Positions 21,301 through 30,058 of a DNA stretch of 64,000 nt are shown one piece after another (the stretch's first letter is position 1; each line of letters opens with the position of its first letter). Below the pieces are notes generated by a model, which saw only the letters and a list, made by a program, of their open reading frames with translations, ran no database searches and was not told the origin of the DNA. Made by a program: the position numbers and the translations under genes. Origin of the DNA: Peronospora farinosa (lineage: Eukaryota; Oomycota; Peronosporomycetes; Peronosporales; Peronosporaceae); NCBI GenBank assembly GCA_947646735.1, contig CANTFK010000863.1, positions 62,001-126,000 of the forward strand. Direction: 5' to 3'.

Positions 21301-24300
21301 AACCTTTTCCAACAGGTCCAGGGACCGGCTGCTAAATTTCCAGGGACGTGTATTAAGCCGTCGCCCGATGACCTGCTGAGCGAAGAAGATATGGATGTTC
21401 CGTTGAAAGTGAATGGCAGCCTTTCAGTTGCGGGAAAGCCCCTGGCAATGCCAATGGACCTCCAAGACGTAGCTGCGACTCCTGTTTCGGTGGCTGTGCC
21501 ATTAAACACGTTAACAACCCCGCGTCATGCAACCGGCAACCTTTCGGCGACAGTGATGAATGGTTTACGACCAGTTCTATCGATGGATAATGCTCAAGGT
21601 CAAGGACTTGGGTTGAGTCAAGAACAGAAGCAGGGCGATAGAAAAGCGGATATTGCAACAACAGTCGCAGGTTCGACTGGTGGTACGGTAAAAGAAGAAC
21701 CTCAGTCTGATGAGTTAGGGACACCTTTTAATCAGGCTGCTGTAAAGGAAGATATAGGCACCAATCCACTAACGATGAACAACTCAAAGCTGAACGCCAT
21801 GATGGTGGAGCATCGCCGAATGGACGCCAGTACAACCTTGCAGCTGCCTGCAGGTGCCGTGGGAACACCGAAAGCAATGATTGCGGTTAGCAAAAGTGAG
21901 GCAAACTTGAGATCAGCGGCTGTGGCGACACCGGCGCCTCCAGCGTCCTCGGAAGTTCCAATGTCTGTGCTGAACGAACTGAGCAATGAGGACCTAGCTT
22001 CTCATATTGACTCACTGATTACGGGCTATAATGCAACAGTGTCTCCGGTGGATCTTAAGAAGAAGCTGGAGGTAATTTTGAAGGGAATGATGGAACACAA
22101 GTTTGGATGGGTGTTTAATACACCTGTAGACCCAGTGGCTTTGAATATCCCAAACTACTTTAAGATTATTCGGAAGCCGATGGACCTGGGAACTGTTAAG
22201 AAGAAACTTGAAATAGGCATCTACAAGCACGCAGAGGAATTTGCTTTTGACGTGCGTACTACATTCCAGAACGCTATGCAGTATAATAGCGAAGATCAAG
22301 ACGTCTACAGTCTTGCGAAGGATATGCTATCTGACTTTAATGGTGCAATGCGCAAGCTGGCTGCTGAGGTTGAAGTTGATGAAAAGGCGGCCCGTGGGAA
22401 GGAGAGCTCATGCCGCCTATGTGGTATTGAACGCATGGTTTTTGAACCAGCAGTATTGTACTGCAACGGCGAGTGCAATAGTCGTATTCGACGCAATTGC
22501 TACTACTACACATCAGCAGATAATAAGTACCATTGCTGTCATCAGTGCTACGGTAACTTGCCTGATGCCATAAAACACAATGAAGGCCGCCAGTACAACA
22601 AGAATGAGCTTGCGCGTAAAAAGAATGACGAAGTACACGAAGAACCTTGGGTACAGTGCGACAAGTGTGAACGTTGGGTTCACCAGATTTGTGCTCTTTT
22701 CAATGGCAAGATTGATAGTGAGAAGAAGCCGCAGCTGGTCAAGACCGAGAACGGCCAGACGACTGATAGCAGTGAAGCAGCTTCGTCTCCTTCTTCGACT
22801 GCTACAAAGTCTTCCGACGCTACAACTACTACTACTACTACGGTAGTCAAGAATTCTTCTTCCTCGGGATCAAAGGGGACGGTCCATTCAATTACTACGT
22901 CACCTGGAAGCGAATTTTTATGCCCCGAATGTCTGCTAGCGTACCGCAAAAGCGAACCAGAGAAGTATAGAATTGGTCGGCATGCCTTCAGTGCAAGAGA
23001 TCTACAACGTACGAAGCTGTCCGATTATCTGGAACGCCGCATCGCCAAGTCATTAAAAGCAGAGCGCGAGGACGAGGCAAAATGGACGCAGCGTGACGTG
23101 AAAGACGTAGAGACCGCCAACGGCCTCGCTGTGCGTTTGGTGTCAAATATTGAAAAACAGTTGATGGTGCGTGATAAGATGTTTCAGCGGTACAAAGATT
23201 CTCACAAGTACACGTCCGAACACCGATTCAAGTCCAAGTGTATTTGTATGTTCCAGGAGTTGGACGGCGTGTCGGTCTTGCTATTCGGTATGTATGTCCA
23301 CGAATTCGACGAGCAAGAAGCAGACTGCAACTCGCGACGAGTTTACATCTCGTATCTGGACTCTGTGAACTACTTTAAGCCGGCGCATCTTCGGACAAAA
23401 GTGTACCATGAACTGCTGATCGCCTATTTTGAATTTGTCAAGCAACGTGGCTTTCATACGGCACACCTGTGGGCATGTCCGCCCCTAAAAGGTGACGACT
23501 ATATTTTGTACTGCCATCCAGAGGCGCAGAAAACGCCAAAGTCGGATCGCTTGCGGGCTTGGTACGTGGATATGTTGGTCAAAGCAGAGGAGGAAGGGGT
23601 TGTGTGGCAAATCACGAATATGTACGACGATTACTGGCGCAACGACAATACGCCATGCGCACTACCGTACTTCGAAGGCGACTACTGGGTCGGCCTGGTA
23701 GAAGACTTGATCGAGAAGTTGGACGCTGAAAAACCAAAGAAGATTGTAAATAAACGTGGTTCCAAGTCGCAGAAGCGCAAAAGCTCGGATACGAAGAAGG
23801 CAGCGATCAAGAAGTCTAAATCGAAGAAGGTAAAACGTCGTAAGACCGTGTCAGGTGGAGAGGTGTCCGGCGAGGAGGGCGAGGACGACGATGGTCACGA
23901 GGACACGTCGTCAACGAGCAATCGTACGCTTACTTTGAAGTCGTTAGACACGCCAGATCGGAAATTATCGGACCCTCTTATGGCCAAATTGAGCGAGGTG
24001 ATCGAGCCCATGAAGGATGATTTCTTGGTGGTGAAACTAGTGCCTTGTTGTCGGGTGTGCAATACGTCAGTGGTGCAGGGTACACTGTGGCGTGACCATA
24101 CTGTGAAAACCGAACAAGGTCTAAACCCGAAGGTGGTGCAAACTGCGTTGTGCGATGAATGCTTCCAGAAACTGAAGGTCGTATCCACCGCAGGTTCGTC
24201 AGCGACTCATCACCGACTGCAGACACGATTGAATGCTCTTACAAAAGAAACAGCGACATTGCCAGAGCGCTGTACAGACCCAGACGATATTAACGACAGT

Positions 24301-25056
24301 GAGTTTTTTGACACGCGACAGGCCTTTTTGAGCCTGTGTCAGGGCAATCACTACCAATTTGACGAACTGCGTCGCGCAAAGCACTCGTCCATGATGGCTT
24401 TGTATCATTTGGGCAACCCGAACCCGAATGCCTATGTGTACGAGTGCAACGCTTGTACGCGCGATATTGTGACGGGCAATCGCTGGCATTGCCATACGTG
24501 CCCAGACTTCGACGTGTGTGATACTTGCAATGCCAAAGAGAAGCACGACCACCCGCTGGAAATGGTGCCTACGAGTGGTGCAGGTGTCGGAGGTGGTGTT
24601 GGTGGTGCTGGTGGGTCTGGAGGAGCTCAGGCACTTACACCAGAAAAACGACGTCTTCGCGAGCAGCGTGCCAAGAACGTTCGTTTGCACATGCAATTAC
24701 TGGTTCACTCGAGTTCATGTGCTGATGGCAATTGCGGGTCGTCAAACTGCGAGAAGATGAAGGAACTGATGCGCCATGGAGCGCAGTGCAAGCAGCGAGC
24801 GTACGGCGGTTGCACGATCTGTCGGCGAGTGTGGGCACTTCTGCAGCTTCACGCCCGACAGTGTCGTCAATATGAATGCAAGGTGCCGCGCTGTCACGAT
24901 CTTCGTGAACACGTTCGCAAGTTGCAATTGCAGCAACAACTCATGGACGACCGGCGACGTGCAGCAGTCACGCAGCAGTACCGTCAAATGCAGAGTGAGC
25001 GCAAACAGGAGCAAGAGAATCAAACTAAAAGTGATGAGGCCATGACGCAGACATGA
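18382..25056 (+). CDS. CBP/p300-type histone acetyltransferase
   Basis: Transcriptional co-activator acetylating histones and other nuclear proteins. 2224 residues in one exon. Order: Met/Asn-rich then Gln-rich N-terminus (to about 300); KIX-like helix bundle (about 332-410, WQTSADQALRKEMLNHIM...); TAZ1 zinc domain (about 613-693, HxxxC repeats); further Q-rich linker; bromodomain (about 1207-1323, with NIPNYFKIIRKPMDLGT and the acetyl-lysine Asn in MQYNSEDQ); Cys-rich RING/PHD (CRLCGIE...WVQCDKCERWVHQ); KAT11 HAT domain (about 1540-1790, YISYLDSVNYF, YLYCHPE-like ILYCHPEAQKTPKSDRL); basic nuclear-localisation stretch (SKKVKRRKT); ZZ finger (about 2017-2067); TAZ2 (about 2098-2200). This is the complete CBP architecture. 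The domain order, including KIX, is shared with animals and, partly, plants. Confidence 0.97.
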   Translation: MDSSQAFVGDFSVNMNGGGDTRFMNQFNLGGNNGSMELSDGLDFSSGMHLMTDASMMMSGNSSTLTAGLIDFPDELNSPKATASNTSNMLMTDTSMSMMAASPASTTSTTDAIPFPASLASESLSSSGTSSSTSTGLDATNYMNTSTTSSAMGTNSNEMGLDMNMGMNSGMNLSMGMNNRGMDMSGNNFGMNDANQMMFNNMQQQMNMMNQQGSYYMSQQQMQQHYMQAMQQQRQLNLQRQQQQQKALHERQRQAQQQQVHKNNQQAQQHQAAHHNQQQMLAGGQVPSQMAAQSQLSGGNQSANVNMNTARPHPQASGQNAGSTTSATRPSWQTSADQALRKEMLNHIMRVLQNQRSNAPANWLQKLPEMAHRLEDECYRIAASREEYANTSTLQSRLRSIVRSAQTHQRVVGNNAMRQPGAPNQSSLANTRPETSVSPGMPIPFPGLHAVAPTSNGLGPDLKSLASQAIQMPPELQDPPSQMNTPVKVDTSQVQMRMQSTPSVIDSVMSERLSMTGTGISLPAGQNDVQTTSGASASNGRGNASGSGLQSANSPASAARNKSAQIIWQFKAKAQQVTSALDKNQTTEYHNKLRLMVREDIKTAGSKEVLQRQQQRLLLLRHAMWCKSPEGMCTTTPSCGEMKRLWAHMGACQQTNACSYSHCVSSKYVLSHFQQCANAKCLVCQVVRYPVEVKEKNGALMLDADRALQQIIAASQRRQRMLAMKKQQEMQQQQQILSQAQQPMPLTMPAHLQQPQSSTNIEAMNFQQQQQQHNVGRAVNPSTPVDGNMNALGMVIPNEVSHPIPMPTALSNAGSSSMMENVKAENSGCPTNLVPDDQRQFQLIKKKLSGRSLEQLTAHCVKLEKWVEEIRARMNAVMNECRQLLHLSNSTQDPMQKTKYEAQVQEKRVMLKQLDVKFKQCRSQRNIVKHVINERNAITSTLTQNGIASSHTVMDNAAPALQPIPMPAQMQQQNLFQQVQGPAAKFPGTCIKPSPDDLLSEEDMDVPLKVNGSLSVAGKPLAMPMDLQDVAATPVSVAVPLNTLTTPRHATGNLSATVMNGLRPVLSMDNAQGQGLGLSQEQKQGDRKADIATTVAGSTGGTVKEEPQSDELGTPFNQAAVKEDIGTNPLTMNNSKLNAMMVEHRRMDASTTLQLPAGAVGTPKAMIAVSKSEANLRSAAVATPAPPASSEVPMSVLNELSNEDLASHIDSLITGYNATVSPVDLKKKLEVILKGMMEHKFGWVFNTPVDPVALNIPNYFKIIRKPMDLGTVKKKLEIGIYKHAEEFAFDVRTTFQNAMQYNSEDQDVYSLAKDMLSDFNGAMRKLAAEVEVDEKAARGKESSCRLCGIERMVFEPAVLYCNGECNSRIRRNCYYYTSADNKYHCCHQCYGNLPDAIKHNEGRQYNKNELARKKNDEVHEEPWVQCDKCERWVHQICALFNGKIDSEKKPQLVKTENGQTTDSSEAASSPSSTATKSSDATTTTTTTVVKNSSSSGSKGTVHSITTSPGSEFLCPECLLAYRKSEPEKYRIGRHAFSARDLQRTKLSDYLERRIAKSLKAEREDEAKWTQRDVKDVETANGLAVRLVSNIEKQLMVRDKMFQRYKDSHKYTSEHRFKSKCICMFQELDGVSVLLFGMYVHEFDEQEADCNSRRVYISYLDSVNYFKPAHLRTKVYHELLIAYFEFVKQRGFHTAHLWACPPLKGDDYILYCHPEAQKTPKSDRLRAWYVDMLVKAEEEGVVWQITNMYDDYWRNDNTPCALPYFEGDYWVGLVEDLIEKLDAEKPKKIVNKRGSKSQKRKSSDTKKAAIKKSKSKKVKRRKTVSGGEVSGEEGEDDDGHEDTSSTSNRTLTLKSLDTPDRKLSDPLMAKLSEVIEPMKDDFLVVKLVPCCRVCNTSVVQGTLWRDHTVKTEQGLNPKVVQTALCDECFQKLKVVSTAGSSATHHRLQTRLNALTKETATLPERCTDPDDINDSEFFDTRQAFLSLCQGNHYQFDELRRAKHSSMMALYHLGNPNPNAYVYECNACTRDIVTGNRWHCHTCPDFDVCDTCNAKEKHDHPLEMVPTSGAGVGGGVGGAGGSGGAQALTPEKRRLREQRAKNVRLHMQLLVHSSSCADGNCGSSNCEKMKELMRHGAQCKQRAYGGCTICRRVWALLQLHARQCRQYECKVPRCHDLREHVRKLQLQQQLMDDRRRAAVTQQYRQMQSERKQEQENQTKSDEAMTQT

Positions 25057-25231
25057 CCGAGCTTGTGGAATTGAAATGTCGAGTGTAGCATAGGATAGGG
25101 CCAAATCAGATTGAATGTAGATGTATGTCAATGTGTCTTACCGCCTTGTTCGTCTTCATCATGATAACAGACGAAAAATGTGTCTGGAATTGAGTCAATG
25201 GCAGCACCAAGTGATGGATCCGATTCCTCTC

Positions 25232-25637
25232 TTATGCCTTTTTAGCACCAAGTCGTTTCTGTCGACGGCGGTGGTGCGAGCACGGACGTTTGCCGTGATT
25301 TGCCTGTCATTGAGAGCAACAATAGCATAAGCATTACATTCAAAGTAAAGAAAGACATGTAGTAAGAACATCCAAATACCTTCTTGGGACGACGAGCATT
25401 TCGATTCAATAGTTCCATGGCAATGGGAGTGCCATCAGTGACCAACCAATTGATAATGGGCTCTTGGACTGTAAGAAAAAAAAGAACGACACACAACCAC
25501 GTTTCAGTGTCGTGATGATGGAAAAAGTAACAGGAGAAAGGTGGACTGGAGAACGACGAACTGGTAATGGAGGGGAAGAACGTGGCAGATGCCAGTGAGC
25601 TCTTGGTCATGGCGGAGACGAAGCGCGAGCAGAGCAT
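25232..25637 (-). CDS. Small basic protein, probably organellar, family not named
   Basis: Exon to 25380 plus 25232-25303, with a clear GT-AG intron at 25304-25379 (76 bp). A second intron of about 63 bp between the Ser/Thr-rich N-terminus and VQEPIINW is possible (acceptor TTTCTTACAG) and would keep the frame. The N-terminus (MLCSRFVSAMTKSSLASAT...) has Arg, Lys and Ser but no acidic residue, as in mitochondrial presequences. The conserved core is TDGTPIAMELLNRNARRPKK and the C-terminus is very basic: KKANHGKRPCSHHRRRQKR. The ANHGxRPCS string looks strongly conserved and suggests a ribosomal or RNA-binding role, which is an inference. It lies tail-to-tail with the CBP gene, 175 bp apart. Confidence 0.6.
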
Positions 25638-25837
25638 GTTTGGCTGGCTGCGAGGTTTTGGCTACTTGTTTTTAAGTTGCTTCAGACGGAGTCGTGGTTA
25701 AGTAGGTGCTGCATAAAGAGGCCGCTGTATGGCAAATGGATAAGCAAACGAGTCCTCGAGGACTGTGTACTGAGTGCTGGAAGACAACGACTTGGAGAGA
25801 TACTTGACGAGCGGAAGAAACGGAAATGACATCAAAG

Positions 25838-26580
25838 ATGATTTATTGCATCCAGTACGATGGAAAGCTCGATTGAAACGTTGATTACCAACGGATTCTC
25901 GAGCTTCATTTCAGCAGTTTTGTAGAGAGCACCACGAAATTGTTGGCAGAAAACTGCTATGGGCAAGCACTCGTGACGGGACTGTGAGGTGGTGTTTTGA
26001 GATGCAGCAGATGCAGCTATTTTCTCGTACAAGTTGACGTCTCTGCACCCTTCGTAGCGTATCTCGCCTTGCGGGTCGACATGCCAGAATTGTAGCTTCT
26101 TGGCATGGGATCATACCCGCAAGTCCATCTAACAAGACAGCGAAACATGGGACCAACACGCTGCTTTAAAATGCAGCAAAAGGCCTTCGCGCTTTCTTTC
26201 CAGATTCGGAGTTCCCTTGTCATGCCAAAAACGCGGTGCCGTCCAACTTGTGCTTCAAATATGCAACCAAAGGGTTACTTTCCTTGGCACTGACTCCGTT
26301 GGAGGGCACAAATACGATGACATTTCTCCGCAGTGCTAGTTTTATCTTGTTCTTGGTTGTAACGGTAACAATACCACGAGCATACTTTAGCCAGAACCAC
26401 GTTCCATCCATCTCAATCTGCTCAAGCTTCATGTTCCTGTTCAACCACAAGGCTATAGATGGTGCCCAAATGTCCATTGTAGCACCACACTCCAGCACTC
26501 CTCGTATTTGCGCTCGTACTCGACAGCCTCCTCAAACTTGCGTGATCCATTTGCACTCGATCGTTCACTGATACGAAAAG
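25838..26580 (-). pseudogene. Possible decayed or multi-exon gene, unrecognised
   Basis: Several minus-strand pieces in different frames look coding but cannot be joined with confidence: SRKFEEAVEYERKYEECW (about 26520-26570), an open piece ending LDGT with RRNVIVFVPSNGVSAKESNP (26220-26440), RFWHDKGTPNLERKREG (about 26170-26230), and FWHVDPQGEIRYEG...NLYEKIAASAAS running to a stop near 25838. There are stop codons between them, and GT/AG pairs that would skip them are not obvious. It may be a gene with short introns or a relic. Confidence 0.3.
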
Positions 26581-27077
26581 CATCCCTTTAAACAACCACC
26601 GCAGGACCTCATCTTTTCATTAGGCCAAGTCTACAACTGCGTACTAGGTCGATAAATTATCATTCGCTTCCTGTGAGCATCAAATTTTCTGAGTTATAAC
26701 AATCGGTTCCACGCAGATCTTTGTACTCTTTCTACAAGATTTTCACATGCTCGCCATGCATGTACCAGCTTCTAGTAGAATCCAACACCTCTCTAGCTCC
26801 ATAATTTAATTAGAATGATATGTTCCGTAGGTAGTCGAGATACTATTACCGAATATTCGAAACTTAAATTATAAACGTCTAAATATAGTCCTAACCCCTT
26901 CTCAGACGGGTTACTCGACTTTTGTAACTATTTTAATGTTGCTCTAAGTGTGAAGTCCGGGAAGTCAAAATGACTGGTCGCTAGCAGCGACCAGTCATTT
27001 GTTTAGCCAACCAGTGAATTTGCCTCATTTGACGCAACAAAAGGGAAGTTCAAAGCTAACGCATCAGCTAGGAAACA
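26581..27077. other. Intergenic with a 15-bp perfect palindrome upstream of RPL35
   Basis: No gene seen. At 26968-27000 a perfect inverted repeat, arms AAATGACTGGTCGCT and its complement around a 3-nt AGC loop, lies 78 bp before the RPL35 ATG. TCATTTGACGCAACA, an initiator-like string, follows at about 27026. Confidence 0.5.
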
Positions 27078-27767
27078 ATGGGTAAGCCAAGTCTTTTTTT
27101 ATTATGCAGCAACTAAGCTCGTCAATAGGACAGGAAAGCAGGCAAAAGGCAGGCAGGCAGAAGGCAGGCAGGCAGAAGGCAGGCAGGCAGAGAGTTAATT
27201 GAGAATATTTGCTATCAAGACTATAGATCGCTCTGCTTGAACAACAGGAAGTACAGCCACAAAACCTGATTACTGAGCTACTGTAGTCATCACAACACTG
27301 CTACCTGCTTCCCTGTCCGCCTTGAGAGTGAAGCGTTGAGTGGCCACTAATTGTAGACACAGGAGCTGACATCTTGCTTGATAACTATTGTGTTTTTAGT
27401 CCAGATCAAGGCACACGAGCTTCGCACCAAGAGCAAGACTGAGCTGCTTCGTCAGCTGGACGACTACCAGCAGGAGCTCGCCCAGCTTCGTGTGTCCAAG
27501 GTCATTGGCGGCGCTGCCTCCAAGCTGAGCAAGATCGGCGTCGTCCGCAAGTCGATTGCTCGCGTGTTGACGGTGTACAACCAGAACCAAAAGGCCAAAC
27601 TTCGCGCTGCTCTTGGCAGCAAGAAGCACGTGCCTCTGGATCTACGCCGCAAGAAAACGCGCGCTATTCGCCGTCAGCTCTCCAAGCACGAGAAGTCGAT
27701 CAAGACTCTCAAGCAGCAAAAGAAGGAGTCGTACTTTCCCAAGCGTCGCTACGCTCTTAAGGCGTAA
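27078..27767 (+). CDS. RPL35: 60S ribosomal protein L35 (uL29)
   Basis: Structural protein of the large ribosomal subunit near the exit tunnel. 123 residues: exon 1 is only ATG plus G (27078-27081), then a 318-bp intron (27082-27399; GTAAGC...TTTTTAG) and exon 2 27400-27767. The protein runs [20 protein letters not shown]..., with [26 protein letters not shown] and [13 protein letters not shown], full family length. A first intron right after the start codon is common in ribosomal protein genes and usually carries expression signals. The intron contains three copies of a 15-bp AAGGCAGGCAGGCAG repeat (27146-27190). It converges on the RAD51B-like gene with 123 bp between stops. Confidence 0.97.
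27146..27190 (+). repeat. 15-bp tandem repeat in the RPL35 intron
   Basis: Three near-perfect copies of AAGGCAGGCAGGCAG, itself built of GGCA units. This is a typical unstable minisatellite. Confidence 0.85.
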
Positions 27768-27890
27768 GCCACTTCCTGGCGTGCGTCGGACTAAATACAC
27801 CCTCCTAAGCTTCTCGCCATGATGGCGCTGTTTAACTGTCAGGTTTGCGTATTTTTTTGCTGCTGTGGTTGTTGCTGAGCTCGCAGCAAT

Positions 27891-29818
27891 TTACTCCTCA
27901 GTGACGATATCCCAATTGAATGACTCGTGGTCTTCATTCGAGTTTGAGTCGGACACGATGTCAAAGCTGCTAGACCCAGTTTCTTGCGCTTCTTCTTGCT
28001 GAAACGACTGCAACTCTTCGTCGCTTTGCCCAATAGGCTGCGTTGCGTCGAGATCCTCTGCGTTACTCTGCTGTGTTGATCGTACTGTGCACCCTGGATC
28101 TACAGTTAGAGGTCTCCCTGTAAGTGCCATATCACTCAGCAGTTCGTCGTGAATGGTAAAGTCGTCTGAAGCTACTGCGTCACTTGCATCTTCAACAGCT
28201 TCAACACCGCCTTCCTGCACATGAACACGTTAGGAAGTCGATCTATATCTTTTGCAGCAGCAGAATGACAGACACCTTGACCGTAAACGGCTGCACGACG
28301 TATCCTGCTACGGACGACTTGACAATGGTGATCGCGCGACACAACGAATGCTGCTCCATGATCAACTGCAACACAGTGGACACATGTCAGGTATTTAAGC
28401 AAACCGAAACTTGATAAAACTATCATTCATGCACTAGCCCTGGTAGTGACGCAGTGCGCCCAACTATCGCCTAGTTGCGGCTTCGTATAGAATCCATCTT
28501 CACATCAGCAGCAAACGCTTTAAATTTGCACAATAATACAAAACCAGCATAACGTAAAGGTCTTACCATCACCTTCAATCGTGGTTGCCCGATTTGTGAC
28601 AACAACGAACACTTGGTACGTGTCGGCGAAAAGTCTGAACATGTGTTTAGCAAAGTCATTAGCAACAGGAGCAAAAAGCAATTTGGGCATGGTCGACTCA
28701 CTTCAACTCTCTTGCCAACCGCAGCATTTGATGCGTACGCTGTGCGTGAGTTGAGCCATCCACCTGACAAAGCAGCATCAATATCTTGAAACGATGGCGA
28801 CAAAGTATCCTCGACACAGTTGTAGCATCTACCTTAAGAAAAAGCGCTGCCACGCAGTCAATAATGAGAAGCTTAGTCTTGAGCGAGTAAATAGCATTTT
28901 GCACTTCCTTAAATCTAATCATCACAACAAGACATAAGTATTGTGTTGACATCCAAGCAATAATCTACTCTCGTACTTGGCAAAAAACGTTGCAATGGAG
29001 CTAACTCTCACATAACGAATGCGTTGTATGACTGCTGCAGCCAACTCGTTGATATCTGCCTCTTGACCTGCATGCGTCTGTCGAATGCGCGCAATAGTTA
29101 TCTGCAACAATCTACATCATCATAAGTACACTATCAATAACTCTCACTCGTACATTTTGCACGAAATAAGCTCGACCGTTTAGCACTAAAGTTGTGCTCA
29201 ACATCGAAGAATATGACTCCATTGTCCGGATAGTCCAGCGCACACACTACCGCAAGTGTCATGACCGCTTGACTCTTGCCGATTCCAGCAGTGCCCACAA
29301 ACTGTTCATGACACCATCTCGTCAGCTCTGAAGATACCCACTTTCCACACTGTTAACAATAACTCTGCACCTCTGACAATGTTCGGCAGTGAAGTCCTCC
29401 ATTCAGAGCCTGATCGATGCCTGGAAGACCCGTGCGTAAGAACGTCGGATGGTTGGCACTTTCCAAGAATAAATCGAACGCCTGATACACATACCAGAGC
29501 ATATTAGCAGCTTTCTATTGCATTAACGTTATAGCAGGACTTATCACTACCGATCGACTTGCTGGGGCCAAACGAATCGAGATCTTTGTCAATAATTCCT
29601 ACAAACACAACGTCTCATTGTAGAAATATGATCCATTCAAGTCCAGTGGAATTACGTGACTACTAAACCTCAGTTTCGCAAACGGACAAGTCAACGACGT
29701 GCGCGACATCCCACAAAGGGCGATGAAGTAATTGACGGTACGTTGTGATGCCACTAGCACGAAAAAATGCACGTCGACGCTCATCCACATTCTCTCGAGA
29801 TAATACTCGCTGCAACAT
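27891..29818 (-). CDS. RAD51 paralogue, RAD51B-like recombinase
   Basis: RecA-type ATPase predicted to help load or remodel RAD51 filaments in homologous recombination. Eleven exons: 29669-29818, 29551-29598, 29371-29481, 29177-29301, 28977-29111, 28833-28914, 28702-28763, 28567-28634, 28439-28497, 28276-28365, 27891-28214; ten introns of 61-73 bp. The sum is 1254 nt, an exact frame of 417 residues. Motifs: LPGIDQALNGGLHCRTLSE before Walker A GTAGIGKSQ; FFDVEHNFSAKR; Walker B KLLIIDCVAAL; FVVVTNRATT (the TNQ motif of the family); LGDSWAHCVTTR; AITIVKSSVAGYVVQPF. The spacing and LGDSWAHxVxTR resemble RAD51B most; RAD51C or D is the alternative. A Ser/Asp/Glu-rich tail of about 85 residues extends beyond the usual end. 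Intron 9 (28366-28438) starts GC instead of GT. Confidence 0.8.
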
Positions 29819-30058
29819 GGCACTTATTGGCTACTGCCACGTGCAAAATACACCAATTACATGTTAGATCAGTGTACAAAATGTACACGATAGCTTTTGG
29901 TCGTTTAGTATATCGTGGAGGAATGACGCTGAAGAAGAATCTCGTAAGCTACTGGGTTGATCCGTAGAACGTCAGCACTGACAGGTTTGGGCAAAGACAC
30001 AAACTACGACTCGGTAGTTTATACAAACTGGGTCGCAAAATCTATTTTCTATCTCGTT

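Noticed and set aside
24199..24696. 165-codon minus-strand frame inside the CBP gene
   Set aside because: Lies opposite the ZZ/TAZ2 coding region; no independent support.
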